NCBI GenBank assembly: GCA_017940705.1
Contig: JAGAYB010000102.1
Span: forward strand, 1-5,356
DNA: 5,356 bases
Origin: Selenomonas sp.
GTDB taxonomy: Bacteria > Bacillota_C > Negativicutes > Selenomonadales > Selenomonadaceae
Direction of reading: 5' to 3'
Position 1 is the stretch's first letter, and each line of letters opens with the position of its first letter. The translations under genes and the position numbers were made by a program. The notes under the pieces were generated by a model. The model searched no databases, was not told where the DNA came from, and saw only the letters and a list, made by a program, of their open reading frames with translations. Of this stretch, positions 1 through 5,356 are shown one piece after another.

Positions 1-3000
1 CCAGTGGGACAGGCTTGGGATAATTCCACCAGTATGGAATGGACACCGCGGCGGGAGCGCAGGAGAACCTTTGCCAAAAAACGGCAGCAGAAGAGGATAC
101 TTAGTTCACTGGCCTTGGCGGTAGGCTTTATGGCCTACCCCTATGGCCTTAGTGAGGCGGCAATAGTTAAGCATGACGGGACAGCCGTGAATCATGAGAA
201 TAATGTTTACCGGATTAATCCAGAGCAGGTCAGCGGCGAATTTGCTTATAACCGTTTCCGCGAATTTAATCTGGACAGGGGTTATATTGCCAATCTGCTG
301 TTCGGTAACGCCTCCACGCTGGCTAATCTGGTGCAGAATAGAATCAGCATAGATGGTATTGTAAATGGCATCAAGGATGGCAGGATTAACGGTCATCTGA
401 TTTTCCTTAGCCCTGATGGTATTGCAGTAGGGGCTTCAGGGGTCATTAATGCCGGGCAGTTCACAGGTCTTATTCCCGCCTCCAAAGAGTTTGAAAATTT
501 ATACAATACGGAAAATAATATTACACTTGAGGCTATTAACAACCTCAAGACTTATGCCAATGGCAAGACGATTGACATAAGCGGGCAGGTTAATACCCAT
601 AGCGGCATTATGCTGGGCGCAGGGATCATCAATATCAAGGACGGTGCTGTGCTGCAGAGCACGAAGAACCTTGATTTCAAGGATTTGGTAAAAATCAATG
701 CCGGAGATACGGTAAGTGCAGACTTGAATAACGTCACAGCTGTTGTCGCAGGTTCGGGCGGCGATATCATTTTGACGGCGAAGCAGGAGTCTGCCGTCAC
801 GGATACTAATCTCATCCGTTGGAGTGACCGCTCTACGGATATTACCGCTGCCGTTAACATCGGGCAGGATGCAACGAGCAAGGGCGTCAAAATAAGCAGC
901 AGTGACAGCGCCGTCAAGATTACGGCGGAGAGCACCAGCACTTATGAGGACAGCACCCCCATGAGCCTCACGCAAACATTGAAGGGCATTATTCTGGGGG
1001 ATGACAAAACTCTGCTTGATGGCGCTATCGACAAGCTGGCAGGCAAAGAAGCCGGCGCGAACAAGTATCTGTTTGTCAATTATTCCAGCAAGAAGAACAA
1101 AGCGTCTGTCAATATCGGGGAGAACAGTACCATTACGGCTAATAATATCGATATTGCCGCTAATTCCAAGGTGGAAATAGCGCAAGGCATCACTGTGCCT
1201 GCGGGCGCGAATAAAAAGGACAGCGAAGGCAAGACCGTTCCTGGCGGTTCCAAGGCCGTAGCAGCAGTGGCGGTTTCCCGTGTCTACAATGCGGCAGATG
1301 TGGTCATTGACGGCAATTTGACGGCTTCGGGAGCAGATGGTGAAACTGGCAATGGGATCAAAATCGCCGCCAACGCGGACACGAAAGCGAACCTTTCCGC
1401 AATCGGCAGCGGTGGTGAGGGTAATGCCGTAGCGGTAGGCGTGGCCGTTCTGACGGGCGATACCAAGGCTAAGGTGAAGTTAAATAATCCGACCAATACA
1501 GCGGCCTTTTCGGCAGAGCAGGGCAAGGCAGCTATAGAAGCGGTCACGAACAGCGATGTCAATATCAACGCAGGCGCAGTAGGGACTGCAAGCTATGTGG
1601 TTTCCAACGTGGGCGTGGCCAACTATGACACCAGTGCTGATGTGAGCATAGACCGCGCGCTCACAGCAGGAGATTTTGCAATCAAGGCAGAGAACAATAC
1701 CACGGGCCTGAAAATGACGGTGGACAATACGGTGAAACCTGCAACGGACGACAACAAGGGCAAGGACACGGCGGTGGAAACTGACGAGCAGAAGAATGAG
1801 GACGATGAGGCCGCTAATGCGGAGAAAAACAAGCCCGCTGCGGAAAAATCGGAGGACGAGCAGGAAAGTGAGAAAAAATCTATCGATCCCATGCAGTTAA
1901 TTAAGGATGCTTCGGTAGATCCGGCTGATGATGACAAGACAAAGGACGCCGCAGGTGCCGATGGCAAAGGCGGTATAAAGGATGTCAAGGACAAGGTGGA
2001 GGGCACCAATGAGGGCGGCGGCAATGCCGCCAAAACCTCCGCTTTTGGCCTTGGTGCCAGTGCGGGCGTGCTGTTAAATCAGAATAATGCCAATGTTACC
2101 TTGGGGAAGAACGCAGTCATTACGGCGGCGAAACCTGAAGGGTCGGAAACATTGACCGGTGCGGTAAATATGGCGGCTGGTGCCTTGCTGACGGCTTCCA
2201 AGGACAATGAAAACAGTCTGCAATTTACGGTGAAAAATGCTCAGGCCAACTCTGCCAAGGTGGAAATCGGGGCAGCGGTAATGGTCAGCAATGTGCAGAA
2301 CAATGCGCAAATTCTGCTGGATAACGAGGGGGCAAAGTCTGCCCAAATCAAGGGCGATGATGCGGTAAAACTGGATGCTCAGGCCGGTATGGGCAAATAC
2401 AAGAAGGCTGATGACAGCGAAGAAACGAGCCTCTTGTCCTATGCGGTGAGCTCTGAGGGGGTGGCCGCTGAAAATACGCCGGCCACGGTAGTGCTGGATG
2501 GTTCGGTAGGTATCAATACCCAGAAGAACAATGCCATTATCCTTTTGGGACAGCAGAGCAAGACCGAGGGGAAGTCTGTTAATCTGTCGGCGGATGCCAC
2601 GACCAATGTCAAGGGCGAATATGGTGCAAAGGAAGAAAACAACAAAGCAGGCATTGGCGCAACTGTCGGCCTGCAAAATATCCGCAGCAACAGCCTGATC
2701 ATGGCAGGCAAGGGCGTTGAGCTTACCGGAACAGGCCTTTCAGGCATGAGCGGCATTTCAGCGGCTAATTCCCTCGATGCCAAGAACGAGGTCCAAAATG
2801 CCGGCAAAGGGGATTCTCTGGGCATTTCCGGTATGGTTGCCCTTTCCTACGGCGACAGCAACAGCATTGTGTCACTGGATGATGAAAGTAAAATCACGGC
2901 ACCCGTTACGCTGATTACGGCGACTAACGGTACGAATATTGACAATTCGGCTCGCAGCTCCTTTGAGGGCGCGGAAAGCTCCAAGGCCTTTGGCATCGGC

Positions 3001-5356
3001 GTGGGGATTGTTAACTATGATGTGAACAGCCTGACCATGGTCAGCGACAACGGTAAGGGGATAAGTGCGCCTTCCGGCAGTTCCACGGATGCACAAAAAG
3101 CTGCCCAGAAAATCTATCAGGATACGGCTTTGGCGCAAAGTATCGCAGGCGACAAGCTCACGGGCAAACTGGGCCAGTCCGGTGCGGTCAAAGGCAGTAT
3201 CGAGACGGGCAGTCTTACCATGATGGCGCTGACTACCGGTATGCTGCAAAACGATGCCAAGGCCAAGGTCGTGTCCAGGACCGCTGCGGATAAAGGCGAA
3301 GATGCAGACAGCCGTAAGGACTCCGAAAAGTGGACAAAGTGGTCCAAGCAGGGCAAAGAAGGGGCAGATGCTGCCAAGAAGAATACGGAAGATTTGGAAC
3401 AGGATAAAGTATCTTCTCAGAACGAGGGAGCAGCTCCGACTGCTGCCAACGCCGGTAAAGAAGCAGGCAAGGCCGCCAATCCGGACGCAGCACCTTCGCA
3501 GGAGGAAGGGGCTGCACCTGCTGCTGGTTCATCTGCCAGTGCGGGAGCCACTATCGGTATCGAGGGCAGTGTCGCGCTGACCTTGTTAGGCGGGCGGACG
3601 GATGCTATTTTGAATAATGTGACCGTAAAAAATACGGCAGGGGCATCTGTGTCTTCCGCCGCGCTTTCAGCTACGGATATTTTGGGCGCGATTACGCTGG
3701 GCGGTACGGATATAAAACATTCCCTGAAATCGGGCAGCGGCTCCACCAAGGTTGGCATTGGCGGTACTTTTGCCATGAACAGTTCGGCGCGGGATGTGGA
3801 TGCCATTTTGCGCAATTCTGAGCTGCAGCAGGTGGAGTCTGTCAAAAATACAGCAGCCAAACTAGGTATTGAAGCGGCAGCCGGTATGGGGGTCAGCGCC
3901 TCCCAGGGCAGTGGCACCAATGTTGCCGGGGCAGGTGTCGTATACTATAACAAAGCCAAACAGGATATTCATGCCCTGATGCTGGATAATGTCATAACGG
4001 CAGGAGAAAACGGCACGCTTGCCAATAAGGCCACCGGTACGGACTTCCAGATTGCGGGGGGGCTTGCGGCTAATTCAAGCAGCGGCAGCGGCACCAATGC
4101 AGGCGTGGGCGGCGCGGTAGCCATCAGCAATCTGGAAAACAACCTGATAAGCGGGATCAGTGGCGGTACCTATGCCAATAAATTCCAGTCGGTCACGGTG
4201 GATGCAAAGAAAGGCACTACCCAGATTAACGGTGCTCTGGCGGCAACCTATGCCGGTGGCAGCAGCGGTTATGGTTTCGAAGGTGCGTTTGCCTATGGCA
4301 GTGTGAAAAACACCACCCAGGCGTATATCGCCGGTGTTTCCGGTGCGGGACTTAAAGCAGGTACCGTAAACGTCAGGGCAGGGGAGATTCCTGTCATTAA
4401 GAGCGATGCTGAGCGCAATGAGGAAAAACAGCAAATCGATGACACTAAACTGGATAGTAAGAGCAAATCCCTGTTGAAAGATGCGGCGGATGCCGATAAG
4501 AATAACAAGCAGACGCTGGAAGACAAAGGGATAGACACTACCGGCAAGAGCTATCTCAATACAGATAGCGCAGCATCTTCTCTGGATGATCATGCCCAAA
4601 ATACAGATGAAGGTAAGGTCGCAGGTGAAGCGGCAAGTGAAGAAGTTGCAGCCAAGAAGAAACTGGGCCAGAATCAAAGCCTTACCATCACGGCGGCCAT
4701 GGCCGGCGGCTGGAACGGCAAGGCCGGTGTGGGCGCAGGGATTGCCTACAATTATGTGAAGAATGATATTGCCGCAGACGTAAAAAATTCTGTCCTGACG
4801 GCAGATACGCTAAATGGTGAAGCCGTAAGTGATGCGACCATTGTTTCTGTGGGCGCAGGTGTGGCTATTGGCGGCAAGGCGTTTAATGGCGCCGGTTCCG
4901 GCAGCTGGAATGACCTGAAAAATGATACCAAGGTCACCTTTGCAGGCAATACCATTACGGGCAAAAACATCAGCGAACAGGTGCAAAACGAAAGTTCCAT
5001 CATCAATATTGCCGGAGAAGTAGCCGGAGGAAAGGGCATGGCTATGGGGCTGTCACTGGCCTACAATTCCCTCAACAATACTACCGGAACTTATCTGACG
5101 GACAATGATATCACACTTACCGGAACGGATAATGCCATCAAACTGTCAACCACGAATCAGGGCAAGGCTTTGGCTGTGGCCGGCGGCGTAAATGTGAATA
5201 TCGATAAGGAGATTTTGGGCGCAGTGGGAACCGTGGCCATTAACCGCGGCGTCAGCAATACGGAAAGCGTCATTGATGGCAAGACCACAGGCGAAAATAG
5301 CAAACTGGACAACGTGAAGGAACTTTCCGTCACGGCTGCGGAACTGACGAAAAAGA
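1..5356 (+). CDS. Giant LktA-family/TPS-type filamentous adhesin (partial, 3' end missing)
   Basis: Probable large exoprotein secreted by the two-partner (type Vb) route and displayed on or released from the cell surface, with a likely role in adhesion or host-cell interaction. Frame 1 is open throughout. Counting from the ATG at 34, 1,774 residues are visible: signal peptide 1-42, TPS/haemagglutination domain about 43-249, then a Gly/Ala/Asn/Val-rich beta-solenoid with charged inserts to the window end. There is no cysteine codon in the frame and only seven tryptophans, as is common in proteins of this class. F. necrophorum LktA has about 3,240 residues, so perhaps half of this protein may be missing. 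The start is uncertain: ATG 34 has no purine-rich ribosome site before it, and the frame stays open upstream (including GTG at 4), so the gene may begin outside the window. No frameshift or internal stop is seen. The class is well supported. The LktA subfamily assignment rests on remembered resemblance of the N-terminal part, and binding target or toxicity cannot be read from the sequence. Confidence 0.9.
34..159 (+). other. Signal peptide with long basic N-region
   Basis: This codes for residues 1-42 counted from the ATG at 34. The N-region (about residues 1-21) holds eleven Arg/Lys, concentrated in RRERRRTFAKKRQQKR. A hydrophobic stretch follows (about residues 22-39, beginning ILSSLALAVGF), then S-E-A, which gives a signal peptidase I site after Ala42 with Ser at -3 and Ala at -1. 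This directs Sec export to the periplasm, where a TpsB partner can bind the TPS domain. The N-region is longer and more basic than in ordinary Sec signals, as is often true of very large type V proteins. If translation starts upstream of the window, the in-frame residues PVGQAWDNSTS would lengthen it further. The cleavage site is predicted by eye. Confidence 0.75.
160..780 (+). other. TPS secretion / haemagglutination-activity domain
   Basis: This is the N-terminal domain (about residues 43-249) that a TpsB-type outer-membrane transporter would recognise and that would cap the beta-solenoid. In order it shows AYNRFREFNL (244-273), the counterpart of the conserved FNxFxxFNV segment. Next comes the LVQNRISIDGIVNGI region, at the place of the RVTGxxPSxIxGxI segment. 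FLSPDGIAVG (403-432) then stands in for the classic LINPNGIxFG motif, followed by GVINAG (439-456), the usual strand after it. Further on come short beta-strand-like repeats such as IDISGQVNTHSG and LGAGIINIKDGAVL, and GSGGDIILTAKQ at the end. Ser-Pro-Asp-Gly replaces Asn-Pro-Asn-Gly, so this is a diverged, LktA-like TPS domain. The C-terminal boundary is approximate. Confidence 0.82.
781..954 (+). other. First strands of the beta-solenoid after the TPS domain
   Basis: This codes for a transition segment with ITAAVNIGQDAT and VKISSSDSAVKITAES. These are alternating polar/hydrophobic strands ending in an Asn-Ile-Gly turn, the same form seen later as ASVNIGENSTITA. I read it as the first full coil pair of the solenoid. 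It also holds IRWSDR, one of the few tryptophans of the protein. No separate domain is recognised. Confidence 0.5.
955..1071 (+). other. Short helix-like insert in the solenoid
   Basis: About 39 residues break the beta pattern between the strand VKITAEST and the strand FVNYSSKKNKASVNIG. Leu, Ile, Asp and Lys fall at helix-like spacing (SLTQTLKGIILGDDKTLLDG, then AIDKLAGKEAG). I recall LktA-family proteins of Negativicutes carrying a comparable short segment at this place, but this is memory and not a search. Likely a surface loop or small helical hairpin projecting from the solenoid. Confidence 0.45.
1072..1731 (+). repeat. Beta-solenoid repeat block 1 (about four units)
   Basis: Four degenerate protein repeats are visible, with equivalent turns near 1087, 1279, 1453 and 1621, spaced 64, 58 and 56 residues. 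Each has a small-residue strand (for example AVAAVAVSRVYN, AVAVGVAVLTGD, VVSNVGVANYD), a strand of A-x-V-x-I type with an Asp/Asn turn, and then a V-x-I-x-A strand (IKIAANAD, FAIKAENN). Alternation of small hydrophobic and polar residues with Asn/Gly turns fits a right-handed beta-helix stalk as in FHA-like exoproteins. A loop rich in Lys/Gly (about 1201-1254) enlarges the first junction. The repeat is at protein level, with little conservation in the DNA. Confidence 0.65.
1732..2037 (+). other. Charged low-complexity insert A
   Basis: About 100 residues rich in Asp, Glu, Lys and Ala, with no beta-solenoid pattern. Between 1741 and 2040 I count 29 acidic residues and 16 lysines per 100, so the segment is strongly acidic overall. 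It includes runs such as EKSEDEQESEKKS and DPADDDKTKD and ends in a Gly-rich stretch (EGGGNAAK). It lies after the strand FAIKAENNTTG and before AFGLGASAGVLLN, so the solenoid appears to resume after it. It is likely a disordered or loosely helical surface loop. A possible role as a flexible spacer or exposed antigenic region is inference. A small GC hairpin at 2017-2031 lies inside its coding sequence. Confidence 0.65.
2038..3066 (+). repeat. Beta-solenoid repeat block 2 (about six units)
   Basis: Six degenerate units have turns near 2074, 2290, 2467, 2677, 2848 and 3013, spaced 72, 59, 70, 57 and 55 residues. Typical first strands are GASAGVLLNQNN, GAAVMVSNVQNN, IGATVGLQNIRSN, ISGMVALSYGDSN and IGVGIVNYDVN, each followed by a short strand with Leu/Ile/Val in alternation. 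Typical second strands are VKLDAQAG, VNLSADAT and VTLITATNG. Around 2467-2560 a shorter partial unit (VGINTQKNNAIILLG) seems to be added, which suggests an uneven duplication or an extra coil. No catalytic or metal-binding motif is seen. Confidence 0.65.
3067..3186 (+). other. Second helix-like insert
   Basis: About 40 residues without beta pattern, containing DAQKAAQKIYQDTALAQSIA followed by a Gly/Lys/Leu-rich turn. The Ala/Gln/Lys spacing suggests one amphipathic helix. Unlike the other inserts, it sits between the first strand group (NYDVNSLTMV) and the following strand SIETGSLTMMALTTG, so it splits the unit at a different place. It probably forms a small helical projection. No known domain is recognised. 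Confidence 0.45.
3187..3270 (+). repeat. Isolated beta-strand segment between two inserts
   Basis: A short piece of solenoid (SIETGSLTMMALTTG, then MLQNDAKAKV) completes the unit that began near 3013. It is flanked on one side by the helix-like insert and on the other by charged insert B. The strand alternation is clear but only about two strands long. Confidence 0.45.
3271..3540 (+). other. Charged then Ala/Pro-rich low-complexity insert B
   Basis: About 90 residues in two parts. The first (3271-3420) is a Lys/Asp/Glu-rich, probably helical stretch with the unusual pair KWTKWSKQGKEG, which carries two of the seven tryptophans. The second (3421-3540) is rich in Ala, Gly and Pro: 15 of its 40 residues are Ala, and it contains the near repeat EGAAPTAA and EGAAPAAG. 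The Ala/Pro part looks like an extended linker. The solenoid resumes at ATIGIEGSVALTLL. Function is unknown. Confidence 0.6.
3541..4389 (+). repeat. Beta-solenoid repeat block 3 (about five units, most regular)
   Basis: Turns lie near 3586, 3778, 3949, 4129 and 4297, spaced about 64, 57, 60 and 56 residues. The two best-matched copies are GSGTNVAGAGVVYYN and GSGTNAGVGGAVAISN. Their SGTN codons start 177 bases (59 residues) apart, and the DNA still looks similar there (ggcagtggcaccaatg against ggcagcggcaccaatg). Each unit also carries a strand of the type FQIAGGLAANSSSG or TQINGALAATYAGG before the next Gly-rich strand. The regularity and residual DNA similarity suggest the youngest tandem duplication in the window. 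Confidence 0.7.
4390..4674 (+). other. Charged low-complexity insert C
   Basis: About 95 residues rich in Asp, Glu, Lys, Ser and Gln. I count about 22 acidic and 15 basic residues in the 100 codons from 4381. The first half (SDAERNEEKQQIDD, SKSKSLLKDAADADK) looks helical, the middle is polar, and the end (EAASEEVAAKKKLGQNQ) looks helical again. It separates the strand GTVNVRAGEIP from SLTITAAMAGGW. It is similar in length and acidity to insert A but shows no evident sequence identity, so independent origin or strong drift are both possible. Confidence 0.6.
4675..5356 (+). repeat. Beta-solenoid repeat block 4 (about four units, continues past the window)
   Basis: Turns lie near 4750, 4909, 5065 and 5242, spaced 53, 52 and 59 residues. 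The unit has its own flavour: an [VI]-x-x-A-G-x-V-A-x-G-G-K segment (AMAGGWNGKAGVGAG, GAGVAIGGKAFNG, IAGEVAGGKGMAMG) followed by an aromatic-Asn turn (IAYNYVKN, GSWNDLKN, LAYNSLNN), then AINRGVSN in the last copy. The shorter period and the aromatic residues distinguish it from blocks 1-3. The frame is still open at the final codon (ELTKK), so the solenoid or a C-terminal domain continues outside the window. Confidence 0.65.

Noticed and set aside
120..139. Seven-base-pair hairpin ggtaggc/gcctacc in the signal-peptide coding region
   Set aside because: A short stem within codons for the hydrophobic core. It has no T tract and no sign of a riboswitch or attenuator. Probably chance.
2017..2031. 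GC-rich perfect hairpin ggcggc-aat-gccgcc
   Set aside because: It lies in coding sequence for Gly-Gly-Asn-Ala-Ala and is followed by caaaacc, not a T run. A chance product of Gly and Ala codons, not a terminator.
2350..2358. K-G-D tripeptide as a possible integrin-binding motif
   Set aside because: A single tripeptide in a Lys/Gly/Asp-rich protein is expected by chance, and there is no supporting context. No RGD was seen.
3254..3580. A + strand 108-codon frame rich in Arg, Pro and Lys
   Set aside because: It lies in frame 2 across the Ala/Lys-rich insert B of the main gene. Its composition is what that insert gives when shifted by one base, and no ribosome site or domain supports it.
3721..4140. 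Gly-rich repeats considered as RTX calcium-binding nonapeptides
   Set aside because: The RTX pattern GGxGxDxLx is absent. The Gly residues alternate with small hydrophobic residues as in beta-solenoid strands, and the Asp spacing does not fit.
106..5039. Many long minus-strand reading frames (for example 106-396, 499-1185, 1623-2033, 2074-2676, 3417-3920, 4075-4677, 4752-5039)
   Set aside because: All are antisense to one continuous + strand frame that has a signal peptide, a TPS domain and repeats. Their translations are Ala/Ser/Leu/Pro-rich or otherwise featureless and overlap one another in different frames. They arise because the sense frame rarely uses TTA, CTA or TCA codons.
1..5356. 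CRISPR array, tRNA/rRNA, insertion sequence, prophage or attachment site
   Set aside because: One uninterrupted coding frame fills the window. No short direct repeats with regular spacers, no terminal inverted repeats and no RNA-gene-like sequence were seen.

Overview
The window is filled by one very large protein-coding gene on the + strand. Frame 1 runs from the first base to the last, 1,785 complete codons plus one base, with no stop codon. The 3' end of the gene lies outside the window. The 5' end is either the ATG at position 34 or a start just upstream of the window. The product is a giant secreted protein that I read as a filamentous adhesin or exoprotein of the two-partner secretion (TPS, type Vb) class. 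It most resembles the family named after leukotoxin LktA of Fusobacterium necrophorum. I see no second gene, RNA gene, mobile element, CRISPR array, promoter or terminator.

Layout: positions 34-159 encode a signal peptide with an unusually long and very basic N-region. Positions 160 to about 780 encode a haemagglutination-activity/TPS secretion domain, with FNxF-like and NPNGI-like motifs in diverged form. From about 780 to the end lies a cysteine-free, Gly/Ala/Asn/Val-rich repeat region expected to form a long beta-solenoid. About nineteen degenerate units of 52-72 residues can be followed by eye. The solenoid is interrupted by two short helix-like inserts (955-1071, 3067-3186) and three longer charged, low-complexity inserts (1732-2037, 3271-3540, 4390-4674). 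These inserts tend to fall at a similar point in the repeat.

Organism: a TPS signal means a bacterium with an outer membrane. LktA-family adhesins occur mainly in Fusobacteria and in diderm Firmicutes (Negativicutes such as Selenomonas and relatives). The base composition looks balanced by eye, close to half G+C, which does not suit AT-rich fusobacteria. A Selenomonas-like Negativicute is therefore my best guess. This is an inference from remembered family traits, not a database match.

Expected workings: the protein would cross the inner membrane by Sec. Its N-terminal TPS domain would then be recognised by a TpsB/LktB-type outer-membrane transporter with POTRA domains, and the solenoid would fold outside the cell. 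That partner is not in the window and would normally be encoded next to this gene. Every other long reading frame here lies antisense or out of frame to this gene and is best treated as a shadow. I find no evidence for a new multi-gene system. The most interesting feature is how the charged inserts are placed within the solenoid.
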